64,000 nucleotides of DNA from BJGV01 sp964194745 (GCA_965248035.1 OZ252054.1:1798001-1862000); one strand, 5' to 3'; shown: positions 25,810-35,611, counted from the stretch's first letter. The notes: generated by a model not told the origin, from the sequence alone. A program made the numbers and translations.

Positions 25810-27344
25810 GTAGCGAAAGCTCAAGGATCGAGATTCGAGATTCGAAACATAATGTCAGCCTTTATTTGATTACTACCTTCTTGCTCGGCGTCCTTACCGT
25901 TCTAGGATTTGCGCCATTCTACCTTTTCACTGTTCCAGTCATCACAATTGCACTACTACTTCATTTCTGGCGCAAGAGCGAAACACCGCTACAAGCAGCT
26001 TTGCTTGGTTTTTGTTTTGGTATGGGCATGTTTGGCGCAGGCGTTACCTGGATATATGTAAGCTTGCACGAGTTCGGCGCAATGCCAATTTCAATTGCGG
26101 TACTTTTCCTGATCATTCTTTGTGCCTACCTTTCTTTATTCGTGACATTAACAGGCTGGGTGCTGAGGAAGTTACATATTGAGACGCCATTAGTGTGGTC
26201 ATTATTAGCTGCTACGCTGTGGGTGTTATTTGAATGGTTACGCGGTGTGTTATTTACTGGTTTTCCCTGGCTGACAGTAGGTTATTCGCAGGTTCCCTCT
26301 AGTCCCCTTGCGAGTTTTTCTGCGGTGGTAGGGGTTTATGGTGTCTCACTGATACTTGTTTTCAGTGCTGCACTCATAAGTTTATTTTTTGAAAAAAAAT
26401 TGCGCACCTGGCGCAATGCGATATTTCTATCCGTGATCTGGATTATCGGTTTCGGTTTACAGCATATAAGCTGGATCGAGCCACAAGGTGAGCTGGTAAC
26501 GGTAAGTTTACTGCAAGGAAATATTTCTCAGGAAATGAAATGGAAGCCAGAGCATGCTATTCAAACGATGGATACATATGCAAAACTTGCGCATAAAAGT
26601 AACAGTCGGCTTATCATTGCACCAGAAATTTCGTTGCCACTGGCTAGTTACGAGGTGCCTTTCAATTACCTGGCGCAGCTTTCTACTCATGCGAAGCGGA
26701 ATAATGGCGATATCCTTGTTGGCATGGTTGAAACATCCAAACGATCTGGTGAGTACTATAACTCCATGTTCAGTTTTGGCATTTCTTCTGAACAGATATA
26801 CCGCAAGCATCATTTGGTACCGTTTGGTGAGTTCATTCCGTTTAAACCAGCGTTTGGTTGGATTATAAATGTACTGAAAATTCCGCTATCGGATTTTTCC
26901 CGTGGCAGAGCTGATCAGCGTCCTATGAGTCTGGCCGGACAAAGCGTTGCAGTAAATATTTGTTACGAAGATGTGTTTGGTGAAGAGCTAATCAATCAGT
27001 TGCCACAAGCAACACTGCTTGCTAACGTCAGTAATGACGCCTGGTTTGGACGTTCCATCGGTCCACATCAGCACTTGCAGATTTCGCAAATGCGTGCGCT
27101 TGAGACGGGTCGCTATATGTTGCGTGCTACCAATACTGGCGTTAGCGCCATCATAAATGAGCGTGGTGTAGTGTTGCAGAAAGCAGAAGTGTTTACTACA
27201 ACTGCACTGAATGGTCTGGCGCAGGGATTTACTGGTGCAACTCCCTATGTTCGTTTTGGAAATAGTTTGGTATTGGGATTTGTCGGGTTGTCTTTACTCA
27301 TAGGTTTGTTACCGATCTTTCGCAGTACAAGAAAAACCCTGTAA
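25797..27344 (+). CDS. lnt: Apolipoprotein N-acyltransferase
   Basis: A 515-residue inner-membrane enzyme that adds the third acyl chain to lipoproteins. Several transmembrane segments occupy residues 20-215. The periplasmic nitrilase domain follows with the Glu-Lys-Cys triad: Glu in IIAPEISLP, Lys in YRKHHLVPFGEF and Cys in NICYEDVFG. SNDAWFG comes next, and a last membrane segment lies near 485-505. The start is GTG 25797 inside corC; no ATG precedes the first membrane segment. Clients in this window include LptM and Rz1. Confidence 0.94.
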   Translation: MRGLSSESSRIEIRDSKHNVSLYLITTFLLGVLTVLGFAPFYLFTVPVITIALLLHFWRKSETPLQAALLGFCFGMGMFGAGVTWIYVSLHEFGAMPISIAVLFLIILCAYLSLFVTLTGWVLRKLHIETPLVWSLLAATLWVLFEWLRGVLFTGFPWLTVGYSQVPSSPLASFSAVVGVYGVSLILVFSAALISLFFEKKLRTWRNAIFLSVIWIIGFGLQHISWIEPQGELVTVSLLQGNISQEMKWKPEHAIQTMDTYAKLAHKSNSRLIIAPEISLPLASYEVPFNYLAQLSTHAKRNNGDILVGMVETSKRSGEYYNSMFSFGISSEQIYRKHHLVPFGEFIPFKPAFGWIINVLKIPLSDFSRGRADQRPMSLAGQSVAVNICYEDVFGEELINQLPQATLLANVSNDAWFGRSIGPHQHLQISQMRALETGRYMLRATNTGVSAIINERGVVLQKAEVFTTTALNGLAQGFTGATPYVRFGNSLVLGFVGLSLLIGLLPIFRSTRKTL

Positions 27345-27388
27345 AATCTTAATTGTTTAGATTATTGTGATTTCATTCAGGCGTTTTC

Positions 27389-28261
27389 ATGTTTACATTC
27401 CAGGAAATTATCCTCACTCTGCAACGCTACTGGAACAATCAGGGTTGTGTGTTGCCACAGCCATATGACATGGAAGTGGGAGCGGGCACGTTCCATACGG
27501 CAACTTTTTTGCGTGCTCTAGGGCCAGAGCCCTGGAAAGCTGCTTATGTGCAGCCATCTCGTCGTCCCAAAGACGGGCGCTACGGAAATAATCCAAATCG
27601 TTTGCAGCACTACTATCAGTACCAGGTGGTATTAAAGCCTTCACCCAATAATATTCAGGATCTGTATCTTGATTCGTTGCGAGAATTGGGAATTGATCTT
27701 GAGGTGAATGATATTCGATTTGTTGAGGACGATTGGGAATCGCCTACGCTTGGAGCTTGGGGTTTAGGCTGGGAAGTATGGCTTAACGGTATGGAAGTTA
27801 CACAATTTACTTACTTCCAGCAGGTTGGTGGTTTTGACTGTAAGCCGGTGCTAGGAGAAATCACCTATGGTCTGGAGCGTCTTGCGATGAACCTGCAGGG
27901 TGTCGATAACGTGTTCGACTTGACTTGGACAGAAGGAATCACTTATGGCGATGTTTATCACCAGAATGAGGTGGAGCAATCCAAATACAATTTTGAGTAC
28001 AGCAACGTGAACCTTCTTTTGGAACAGTTCAGTAAGTATGAATCTGAGGCAAAACGACTTATTGAATTGAGTCTCCCTCTACCAAGTTACGAACAAATAA
28101 TGAAGTGTTCTCACGCCTTCAATTTGCTAGATGCGCGTGGTGCGATTTCGGTGACGGAACGTGCAACTTATATCGGTCGAGTTAGGGCGTTGGCGCGACT
28201 AGTTGCAAAGGCGTATTACGAATCGCGCGAGGAACTGGGTTTTCCAATGCTTCCAAAATAG
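27389..28261 (+). CDS. glyQ: Glycyl-tRNA synthetase alpha subunit
   Basis: A 290-residue catalytic subunit of the two-subunit bacterial glycyl-tRNA synthetase. It shows FQEIILTLQRYWNNQGCVLPQPYDMEVGAGTFHTATFL at the N-terminus and the class II motifs in WKAAYVQPSRRPKDGRYGNNPNR. The later EITYGLERLAMNLQGVDNVFDL belongs to the ATP-binding end. Length is standard. glyS follows 15 bases later, so both subunits are co-transcribed. Confidence 0.97.
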   Translation: MFTFQEIILTLQRYWNNQGCVLPQPYDMEVGAGTFHTATFLRALGPEPWKAAYVQPSRRPKDGRYGNNPNRLQHYYQYQVVLKPSPNNIQDLYLDSLRELGIDLEVNDIRFVEDDWESPTLGAWGLGWEVWLNGMEVTQFTYFQQVGGFDCKPVLGEITYGLERLAMNLQGVDNVFDLTWTEGITYGDVYHQNEVEQSKYNFEYSNVNLLLEQFSKYESEAKRLIELSLPLPSYEQIMKCSHAFNLLDARGAISVTERATYIGRVRALARLVAKAYYESREELGFPMLPK

Positions 28262-28276
28262 AACTGATAGGTTTAA

Positions 28277-30409
28277 ATGCAAGAGACATTACTTATAGAA
28301 ATTCTGACTGAAGAAATGCCACCTAAGTTATTGCAGGCCTTGAGCGATAATTTTTCTCAAGGTGTATTCAATGGCCTGGATCAGAATTGCTTACTAACCA
28401 CTGAAAGTAAAGTGACGGCTTATGCGACTCCGCGTCGCTTGGCTGTTTCCATAACTGCAGTTTTGGATGCTCAGTCTGAGAGACAAATCGAGCGTAAGGG
28501 GCCAGCGGTGGACGCAGCACATGATGATTCTGGTAGGGCAACTCTAGCGCTACAAGGTTTTGCACGCTCATGTGGAGTTGCCATAGATGATTTACAACAG
28601 GCCCCCGATAGTAAGGGCATGCTTTGTTATACCTATATGCATAAGCAGCTTAGCCAAAGCCTCGGAAGCGTACTCATTAAAGTTTTACAAGATCTATTGC
28701 CAAAGATGCCGGTTCCCAAGGTGATGCGTTGGGGCATAGGTAGCACACACTTTGTACGTCCTGTACATAATTTTTTTATGATACATGGCAAAAACGTACT
28801 ACGTGAGCCAGAAGCAATACTCGGATTACGCAGTACCAAAGCAGAAACTCTGGGGCACCGTTTTCTAAGCAATACCCGAATTGTTATTTCTCATGCTAGT
28901 GAATATGAAAACGTGCTGTGTAAGAAAGGATATGTCATTGCGAGTTTCGAGAAACGTAAACAGTTGATATGGGAAAAATTACTCGAATCCAGTAAGAAAG
29001 GACATGGAGAAATACTGCGGAATGAGGCGCTGTTGGATGAAGTCACTGCGTTGGTCGAGTATCCGGAAGTGTATGTAGGGGAGTTCAGTCAGGCATTCCT
29101 CAAAGTGCCGCAGGAGTGCCTGATACTTTCAATGAAGCAGCACCAAAAATATTTTCCATTGCTGGATAGTGAGGGCAGTCTGTTGCCACGTTTTTTGATC
29201 GTTAGTAATATTAAAACCGACAACTCCTCCAACATCATCCATGGTAACGAGCGCGTTCTACAAGCACGCCTAGCAGATGCAAAATTCTTCTTTGATCAGG
29301 ATCGGAAGAAGACGTTGGCTTCTCGTGTGGAAGGTTTAAGTAGAGTTGTATATCACAACAAGCTTGGAATGCAGAGCGATCGAGTGAATCGTGTGCGTGC
29401 TATTGCACAAGAGATTGGTTTGCAATTAGGTGGTAAGGCACTTGAAAAACAAGCAGACGAAGTTGCAAAACTGGCTAAGGCCGATTTGCTCACCGACATG
29501 GTAGGAGAATTTCCAGAGTTGCAAGGGGTTATGGGACGCTATTACGCGAAACATGATGGGATGAGTGATGACATCGCTTTCGCAATTGAAGACCATTACA
29601 AGCCGCGATTTGCGGATGATGATTTGCCTCGTAATATGATCGGTATTTGTGTCGCGCTTGCAGATAAGTTGGAAGTTCTAGTTGGGATGTTTGGTGTCGG
29701 GCAAATTCCTACGGGTGACAAGGATCCATTTGCATTACGCCGTCATGCGTTCGGAGTTGTTAGGATGTTGATTCAAAAACATCTTAATATTACTTTGTAT
29801 GCATTGGTTTCTCTTGCGCGAAAGCATATGCCGCAAGATATTGAGCATAGTCCTAGATGTGATCCAGTTCTAATTACCGATTTTTTATTGGATAGGGCAC
29901 GAAGGTATTTTATTGACCAGGAAAATAATTATCATGCGATAGAATCGATTATTATTCAATATGGAAGCGCATCTCCCTTAGGTGTACTCGCAGATTTTAT
30001 TCCCAGGGCAACGAAGTTTCTCTCAACAGAGGATGGCCGCATTCTAGCTAATGCGAACAAACGTATAACAAATATTCTAAAAAAATCAGGCCAACAAGTA
30101 ACCCCTGCTGGTCATTCCTTGGATGGGCTAAGCAGACCAGATCCAAGTCTATTTGAAAGCGATGTTGAAGTGAATCTATGGGACGCTCTACAAAAGATAG
30201 GTAAGAAATCGGAGGCTCTTAAGTCTGAGAAACATTTCGCAGAGGCTTTAGAGGTTTTAGTTTCACTTGCGCCTCCGGTAAAAGAATTTTTTGATCAGGT
30301 TCTGGTAAATGCTGAAGATCTAAGAGTTCGGAACAATAGATTTCTGCTATTACAATGTGGACGTGTTTATATGAATCAAGTAGCCGATTTAAGCTTAATG
30401 GTTTCCTGA
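28277..30409 (+). CDS. glyS: Glycyl-tRNA synthetase beta subunit
   Basis: A 710-residue tRNA-binding subunit. The N-terminus LLIEILTEEMPPKLL, the mid-region HQKYFPLLDSEGSLLPRFLIVSN, the HD-like segment AKADLLTDMVGEFPELQGVMGRYYA, and ADKLEVLVGMFGVGQIPTGDKDPFALRR are all family hallmarks. A C-terminal anticodon-binding-like region follows. Full length and intact. The gmhB ATG lies 5 bases after its stop. Confidence 0.97.
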   Translation: MQETLLIEILTEEMPPKLLQALSDNFSQGVFNGLDQNCLLTTESKVTAYATPRRLAVSITAVLDAQSERQIERKGPAVDAAHDDSGRATLALQGFARSCGVAIDDLQQAPDSKGMLCYTYMHKQLSQSLGSVLIKVLQDLLPKMPVPKVMRWGIGSTHFVRPVHNFFMIHGKNVLREPEAILGLRSTKAETLGHRFLSNTRIVISHASEYENVLCKKGYVIASFEKRKQLIWEKLLESSKKGHGEILRNEALLDEVTALVEYPEVYVGEFSQAFLKVPQECLILSMKQHQKYFPLLDSEGSLLPRFLIVSNIKTDNSSNIIHGNERVLQARLADAKFFFDQDRKKTLASRVEGLSRVVYHNKLGMQSDRVNRVRAIAQEIGLQLGGKALEKQADEVAKLAKADLLTDMVGEFPELQGVMGRYYAKHDGMSDDIAFAIEDHYKPRFADDDLPRNMIGICVALADKLEVLVGMFGVGQIPTGDKDPFALRRHAFGVVRMLIQKHLNITLYALVSLARKHMPQDIEHSPRCDPVLITDFLLDRARRYFIDQENNYHAIESIIIQYGSASPLGVLADFIPRATKFLSTEDGRILANANKRITNILKKSGQQVTPAGHSLDGLSRPDPSLFESDVEVNLWDALQKIGKKSEALKSEKHFAEALEVLVSLAPPVKEFFDQVLVNAEDLRVRNNRFLLLQCGRVYMNQVADLSLMVS

Positions 30410-30414
30410 ATCTT

Positions 30415-30945
30415 ATGAAGCTGATTATTCTCGATCATGATGGTGTTATTAATTACGACAGCAACATCATTACCAAGACTCCTAGCGAATGGAGACCTAT
30501 TCCTGGAAGCCTAGAGGCTATTGCACATCTTAACCAGGTAGGATACCGGGTGGTGGTTGCCAGCAACCAGTCCTGTGATCGTAAAGTATTGGATATGCCT
30601 GTGTTTAATGCCATTAATGATAAGATGTACAAAGCAGTGAACCAGACTGGTGGGCGTATCGATGCGGTATTTTTCAATCCGTATACCAACATTGAAAAGC
30701 ATGATTGCCGCAATTCTGTGATCATGATGTTCGAAGAAATTGCACAACGTTTTAGTACTGATTTAAAGGATGTGCCCACGGTCGGTGATGCGTTGCGCTA
30801 TTTGAAGGCTGCGGCATCGGTGGGTGCGGTTCCAACCCTGGTTCTTACTGGAAAAGGTAAAATAACAAGAACTGCGAGCGGCCTACCCAATAGTACGAGA
30901 ATCTTTACCGACCTGGCAGCTGTGGTTGACACCCTGACAAAATGA
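30415..30945 (+). CDS. gmhB: GmhB-like HAD phosphatase with degenerate active site
   Basis: A 176-residue protein by position and similarity to D-glycero-beta-D-manno-heptose-1,7-bisphosphate 7-phosphatase, which makes the LPS inner-core heptose. The HAD nucleophile motif survives as D7-H-D9 (usually DRD). The zinc loop CPHx(n)CxCRKP has become NPYTNIEKHDCRN: most zinc ligands and the motif-3 Lys are lost. The usual GDSxRD is GDALRY. The NQSG loop reads NQSCDRK. The frame is intact. ATG 30415 (MKLIILDHDG) is the start. Probably inactive or of changed function; another gmhB copy may exist elsewhere. Confidence 0.75.
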   Translation: MKLIILDHDGVINYDSNIITKTPSEWRPIPGSLEAIAHLNQVGYRVVVASNQSCDRKVLDMPVFNAINDKMYKAVNQTGGRIDAVFFNPYTNIEKHDCRNSVIMMFEEIAQRFSTDLKDVPTVGDALRYLKAAASVGAVPTLVLTGKGKITRTASGLPNSTRIFTDLAAVVDTLTK

Positions 30946-31670
30946 ATTCGGCTATGGCAGCACTACGCTCGACATTCTATACTTTATTACAGATCATCAT
31001 TACCCCGCTTTATACGTTAATTGTCCTTGCCTCGTTCCCGCTGACCCCTCTTAATCGCTGTCGTATAACTTCAGGATGGGCGCATATAATGTTGTATTTG
31101 ACTCGCGTCATATGTGGCGTCCATTATCGAGTATTGGGCATAGAGAATATTCCCAAAACACCAAGTATTGTGTTGTCGAAGCACCAATCAGCATGGGAGA
31201 CACTCGCGTTTCAGCAGATCTTTCCAGCCCAGGTGTGGGTACTTAAAAAAGAGTTGCTGTACATTCCATTTTTTGGCTGGGGATTGGCGATGACCAGTCC
31301 CATCGCAATAAATCGCAGTTCAGGGAGGGCAGCACTGAAACAGATCGTCCAGCAAGGGAAAGACAGGCTAAAGCAAGGACTTTGGATAGTGATTTTTCCG
31401 GAAGGAACGCGTATCGTGCCCGGGAAAAAAGGTAAATATAGAATTGGTGGCGCATGGCTCGCTATGCATACTGGTGTGTCGGTAGTTCCGGTTGCACACA
31501 ATGCAGGAGAGCTTTGGGGCAAAAATTCTTTCATTAAGCGGCCTGGCACCATTACGGTTAGTATAGGTGCGCCGATAGATCCTGCAGGAATGAAGGCGAG
31601 CGAACTAAACGCTAGGGTGGAAGAGTGGATTGAGTTAGAAGTCGTGCGTATTGGTGATAAGGATATATAG
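30942..31670 (+). CDS. plsC: 1-acyl-sn-glycerol-3-phosphate acyltransferase
   Basis: A 242-residue membrane enzyme that makes phosphatidic acid. N-terminal hydrophobic segments (about 15-35 and 47-60) precede the acyltransferase motif KHQSAWET (an H-x4-E variant usual in betaproteobacterial PlsC), and the substrate motif FPEGTRI follows. The end region GAPIDPAGMKASELNARVEEWIE is typical. It overlaps the gmhB-like gene by 4 bases and keeps the conserved order glyS-gmhB-plsC. Confidence 0.93.
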   Translation: MNSAMAALRSTFYTLLQIIITPLYTLIVLASFPLTPLNRCRITSGWAHIMLYLTRVICGVHYRVLGIENIPKTPSIVLSKHQSAWETLAFQQIFPAQVWVLKKELLYIPFFGWGLAMTSPIAINRSSGRAALKQIVQQGKDRLKQGLWIVIFPEGTRIVPGKKGKYRIGGAWLAMHTGVSVVPVAHNAGELWGKNSFIKRPGTITVSIGAPIDPAGMKASELNARVEEWIELEVVRIGDKDI

Positions 31671-31677
31671 AGGTCAA

Positions 31678-32436
31678 ATGACACAGGATTCATTTCAGTC
31701 CTCATATGTAGACAGAAAAGCACATAAGAGAGAAATGCGCTGTGTTACTTTGAATGGTAAAGAGGTGTCATATACTCTAAAGCGCCGCAGATGCAGGGCA
31801 ATAGGTATGAAAATAGATTGTGATGGCTTGACAGTTAGTGTCCCGCTGAGAGAGTCATTGGGTTGGGTCGAGTCAGTGTTACAAGACAGAGCCAACTGGG
31901 TTCTAAAGAAGCTAGACGAATGGGAAAACGAAGAATCAGTCAGACTAGTGTGGGAGGAGTCGGCAATTTTCCCATTGCTTGGAGAACCATGGCAGTTAGC
32001 AACGACAGTATCTGGAGAGATGCAAATGACTAAAGTGAAAGTAAAAACAAGAACGGAAAGAAGACAATTAGCTTTGCCATTACCATCTATGCTTGCTACT
32101 CAAGAAGTAGAAAAAATCGTGATGAAGTGGTATCACAAACAGGCGCTGGTTTGTTTCAGCAAACGCATCGTATTCTTCGCGAACAAGCTAGGTGTACCAC
32201 ACCCACAATTGCGGTTGTCGCGTGCCAAAACCCAGTGGGGTAGTTGTGATGTGCGTGGCATCGTTCATCTAAACTGGCGACTGATTCAACAGTCACTTAG
32301 TTTAGTGGACTACGTTGTTGCACACGAATTGTCACATCTCATCGAGATGAATCACTCCCCAGCATTTTGGAAAACGGTGGGAAGCGTTTACCCAGACTAT
32401 CTGGCAGTTCGGAAGGAATTGAGAAGTCTCAGATAA
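31678..32436 (+). CDS. YgjP-like zinc metallopeptidase (DUF45/SprT-like)
   Basis: A 252-residue protein with a C-terminal metallopeptidase motif HELSHLIEMNHS (HExxH with the third ligand His downstream in NHSPAFW). RAKTQWGSCD and HLNWRLIQQS before it are characteristic of the family. The N-terminal part is a small beta domain (YTLKRRRCRAIGMKIDCDGLTVSVP). A longer frame from GTG 31651 exists, but ATG 31678 has an AGAGG ribosome-binding site 5 bases upstream and is preferred. Substrate unknown. Last gene of the miaB-to-ygjP run. Confidence 0.88.
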   Translation: MTQDSFQSSYVDRKAHKREMRCVTLNGKEVSYTLKRRRCRAIGMKIDCDGLTVSVPLRESLGWVESVLQDRANWVLKKLDEWENEESVRLVWEESAIFPLLGEPWQLATTVSGEMQMTKVKVKTRTERRQLALPLPSMLATQEVEKIVMKWYHKQALVCFSKRIVFFANKLGVPHPQLRLSRAKTQWGSCDVRGIVHLNWRLIQQSLSLVDYVVAHELSHLIEMNHSPAFWKTVGSVYPDYLAVRKELRSLR

Positions 32437-32536
32437 AGGTGGTGTCTTTGATACATTATTACCAAGTGTACTCATGCTCATTTATTGATTTGTATTTATG
32501 TTAGTATTTTGCATCTATTATTTTGGCAATTGATCC

Positions 32537-32668
32537 ATGCGTACACTATACACTGCTGTTTTGTTGATCTTGATGCTAGGAGCCTGTGGGTTGAAAGGGC
32601 CTCTTTATCTTCCACAAGATCCGCCATCAGAGATACAGAAATCGCAGGTGGAAGGACAAAAGAATTGA
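32537..32668 (+). CDS. lptM: LptM/YifL-type small lipoprotein
   Basis: A 43-residue lipoprotein: signal segment MRTLYTAVLLILMLGAC with the lipobox LGAC, then the family mark GLKGPLYLPQ and a short polar tail. LptM binds the LptD-LptE translocon and helps its disulfide maturation. It is conserved directly upstream of lysA in many proteobacteria, as here. Its TGA overlaps the lysA TTG start (TTGA). Confidence 0.88.
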   Translation: MRTLYTAVLLILMLGACGLKGPLYLPQDPPSEIQKSQVEGQKN

Positions 32669-33918
32669 GCGGGTTTCCTTCTTTTGAGTATCACGATGCT
32701 AGGCTTTGTGTTGAATCAGTTCCTCTAGATCATATTTCCAGAGAATTTGATACACCTTGTTATGTTTATTCACGTTCAGCGCTGACTACTGCTTATCGGG
32801 AATTCGATACTGCCTTTGCTGAACGCGATCACTTGGTGTGCTATGCAGTAAAGGCTAATCCTAGTCTTGCTATTCTCAATTTATTTGCCAAACTTGGTTG
32901 TGGTTTTGATATTGTTTCTGGTGGCGAGCTACAGCGAGTTCTCAAAGCAGGTGGCGATCCACAAAAAATAGTGTTTTCTGGTGTGGGAAAACGCTCTGAT
33001 GAAATGCGAGCTGCGCTTGCTGCAAATATACTCTGCTTCAACGTAGAATCAGAAGCGGAGTTAGGGATACTGAATCAGGTGGCGAGTGGAATGGATAAGA
33101 TCGCTCCAGTGAGTCTGAGAGTTAACCCAGATGTAAATGCAAGAACTCATACTTATATTTCTACCGGTCTCAAAGAGAATAAATTCGGTATTCCTTTTAC
33201 CGAAGCAGAAAAACTCTATACTTCTGGTAAAAAATTTGCCAATGTTCGTATTATTGGACTGGATTGCCACATAGGTTCACAGTTAACTGAACTTGCTCCG
33301 TTTTCCGAAGCCTGCAGGAAGATGCTTAGTTTGTTGGATCGCTTGGAAGCGAGAAAACTGCAAATAGAGCATTTGGATTTAGGCGGTGGACTTGGAATTC
33401 GTTATTTTAGAGAAAACCCACCATCGGCTCAGAATTACGTCGCGGCATTGTGTGCTGACATTGGTCATCGTACCCAGCGTATCTTGATTGAGCCTGGACG
33501 TTCATTGGTGGGGAATGCTGGTTTGCTGCTCACCCGTGTCGAATACATCAAACATACATCTCATCGAGATTTCGCCATTGTAGATGCAGCCATGAATGAC
33601 TTGATACGCCCGGCTTTGTACGATGCTTACCATGAAATTTTGCCAGTTATTATAAACGGCAATAGTATTAAAACTTACCAAATAGTAGGTCCTGTTTGTG
33701 AAACTGGAGACTTCCTTGGACATGACCGTAAGCTTGCCCTGGCTAAAGGGGATCTGCTTGCTGTTATGTCTGCTGGCGCTTACGGTATGAGTATGAGTTC
33801 CAATTACAATAGCCGTCCCCGCGCCGCCGAGGTTATGGTAGATGGTGACCACATTCATCTTATCCGGGAGCGCGAGTCAGTGGAGCAATTAATTGCTCAC
33901 GAAAGAATTTTGCCATAG
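32665..33918 (+). CDS. lysA: Diaminopimelate decarboxylase
   Basis: A 417-residue PLP enzyme, the last step of lysine synthesis. YAVKANPSLAILNLFAKLGCGFDIVSGGEL carries the PLP lysine. LDLGGGLGIRY and IEPGRSLVGNAG bind the phosphate, and CETGDFLG supplies the active-site Cys of the partner subunit. A longer open frame runs back to 32485, but those codons overlap lptM and do not resemble LysA. The TTG at 32665 gives the expected SGFPSFEYHDARL N-terminus, with a GGAAGGA ribosome-binding site 9 bases upstream. Confidence 0.95.
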   Translation: MSGFPSFEYHDARLCVESVPLDHISREFDTPCYVYSRSALTTAYREFDTAFAERDHLVCYAVKANPSLAILNLFAKLGCGFDIVSGGELQRVLKAGGDPQKIVFSGVGKRSDEMRAALAANILCFNVESEAELGILNQVASGMDKIAPVSLRVNPDVNARTHTYISTGLKENKFGIPFTEAEKLYTSGKKFANVRIIGLDCHIGSQLTELAPFSEACRKMLSLLDRLEARKLQIEHLDLGGGLGIRYFRENPPSAQNYVAALCADIGHRTQRILIEPGRSLVGNAGLLLTRVEYIKHTSHRDFAIVDAAMNDLIRPALYDAYHEILPVIINGNSIKTYQIVGPVCETGDFLGHDRKLALAKGDLLAVMSAGAYGMSMSSNYNSRPRAAEVMVDGDHIHLIRERESVEQLIAHERILP

Positions 33919-34028
33919 TTGGTACATGAGAGAAGACAGAAAGAATACTCAAATAGTGTCAGGATAACGATTGTTATTTTTAAGTCTTATTATTTTTTGG
34001 ATTTTGATGCCGTATCAAAATCTTCCTT

Positions 34029-35477
34029 TTACAGCAAAAGAATCGTGGCAAGTCCCAGGAAAATAAAAAATCCACCACTGTCGGTTACAGCAGTTATCAT
34101 TACGCTGGAGCCTGTAGCTGGGTCACGCCCGAGTTTATGAAGTGTTAGTGGTATCAGTACCCCCAATAATGCAGCTAGCAGAAAAGTTAATGCCATCGCC
34201 ATAGTCATTACTAAACTAAGGGGGATGCTGTGGTAAATTAAGAAGGCAAACAATCCGACTACACTGCCACAAACTAAACCATTAACAGCGCTTACGCCTA
34301 TTTCCTTAGCAAATAGGTTACGTGAATTACTACGATTAAGTTGCCCTAAAGCAAGGGCACGTACGATCATGGTTATGGTTTGGTTACCAGAGTTTCCACC
34401 GATACTAGCAATAATTGGCATTAGTGCTGCTAGCGCCACCAGTTTTTCGATAGAGCCCTCAAATACACCAATTACACGGGAAGCAATGAATGCTGTCACT
34501 AAATTTATAGCTAGCCAAATCCAACGGTTCTTTACACTCTTCCATATTGGCGCAAATAAATCTTCTTCTTCGCGCAAGCCGGCTAGATTCAATGCTTCAT
34601 TTTCCGATTCTTCACGAATGAAGTCCATAACTGCGTTGACGGTAACACGTCCCAACAATTTACCGTTCATATCTACCGCTGGGGCAGAAACAAGATTATA
34701 ACGTTCGAATGCATGCGTTGCCTGCTGGGCTTTGTCATCCGGGTGAAGTTTCACCATTTTTGTCGACATCACCGCTGAAACTTCAGCATCAGTATCACTT
34801 ACCAGTAAACGATTTAAAGGTAGCACGCCCTTGAGTTTCTCATCCCGATCTACTACGAAGAGCTGATCAGTATGGTTGGGTAGCCCCTCTAAGCGGCGCA
34901 AGTAGCGCAAAACGACTTCTAGCGACACATCTTCACGGATAGTTACCATATCGAAATCCATCAGTGCTCCCACCGCATCTTCCGGATAGGACATAGCCGA
35001 GCGTAAATGTTCGCGTTCCTCCATCGGCAGTGTCTGAAACAGATCATCAAGAACATATCGTGGCAGATCGGGAGCTAGATCAGCTATCTCGTCGGCATCG
35101 AGTTGCCCTGTTGCAGCTACTAGTTCCCCGCTATCCATAGTGGCAATAAGTGTTTCGCGTACTGCATCTGAGGTTTCTAACAGAATTTCACCGTCTCGCT
35201 CTGCCTTAACTAAATCCCAGATCATGAGACGGTCTTCCAGGGGTAGGGTTTCCAGAATATAGGCGATGTCAGCGGGATGGAGCTCGTCAAGCAGGCTTTG
35301 CAGTTCTGCCAAATTTTGTTTATGCACCAGAGATTCGTCTAATTCCTGCTGTGGAATCTCCTGCATTTGTACGAAACCTTTTACCAGCTTATGCTTGCTA
35401 AGTAGATAAATCACTCGCTGCAAGTATTGTTGCAGGTTTTCAGTTTCGTGGTCGTTGTGATTGTTTGTTCTGGTCAT
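34029..35477 (-). CDS. mgtE: Magnesium transporter MgtE
   Basis: A 482-residue magnesium channel. The N-terminal MgtE_N helical domain (about 45-150, LDELHPADIAYILETLPLEDR) is followed by two CBS domains (about 165-290, MDFDMVTIREDVSL). A plug helix and five transmembrane segments come next (about 318-482), with the pore-region signature PIIASIGGNSGNQTITMIVR and HKLGRDPATGSSVMITAVTDSGGFF. Magnesium binding to the N and CBS domains closes the channel in characterised members. Stands alone on the minus strand, convergent with lysA. Confidence 0.95.
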   Translation of the reverse strand: MTRTNNHNDHETENLQQYLQRVIYLLSKHKLVKGFVQMQEIPQQELDESLVHKQNLAELQSLLDELHPADIAYILETLPLEDRLMIWDLVKAERDGEILLETSDAVRETLIATMDSGELVAATGQLDADEIADLAPDLPRYVLDDLFQTLPMEEREHLRSAMSYPEDAVGALMDFDMVTIREDVSLEVVLRYLRRLEGLPNHTDQLFVVDRDEKLKGVLPLNRLLVSDTDAEVSAVMSTKMVKLHPDDKAQQATHAFERYNLVSAPAVDMNGKLLGRVTVNAVMDFIREESENEALNLAGLREEEDLFAPIWKSVKNRWIWLAINLVTAFIASRVIGVFEGSIEKLVALAALMPIIASIGGNSGNQTITMIVRALALGQLNRSNSRNLFAKEIGVSAVNGLVCGSVVGLFAFLIYHSIPLSLVMTMAMALTFLLAALLGVLIPLTLHKLGRDPATGSSVMITAVTDSGGFFIFLGLATILLL

Positions 35478-35611
35478 GGCAAGTCGTCCCAGTGACGAGA
35501 CAAAATTGTGGAATTTTAAGGAAAATCAAGAAATACGTCGAATATTTATTCTAAGAAAAACAGCTAATAGAGAGTATGCACCATGCCAACGAGAAAACCA
35601 GTAATAAATTT

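Noticed and set aside
32485..32664. Extended N-terminus of lysA
   Set aside because: These codons overlap the lptM gene in another frame and do not resemble LysA; the TTG at 32665 gives the family N-terminus.
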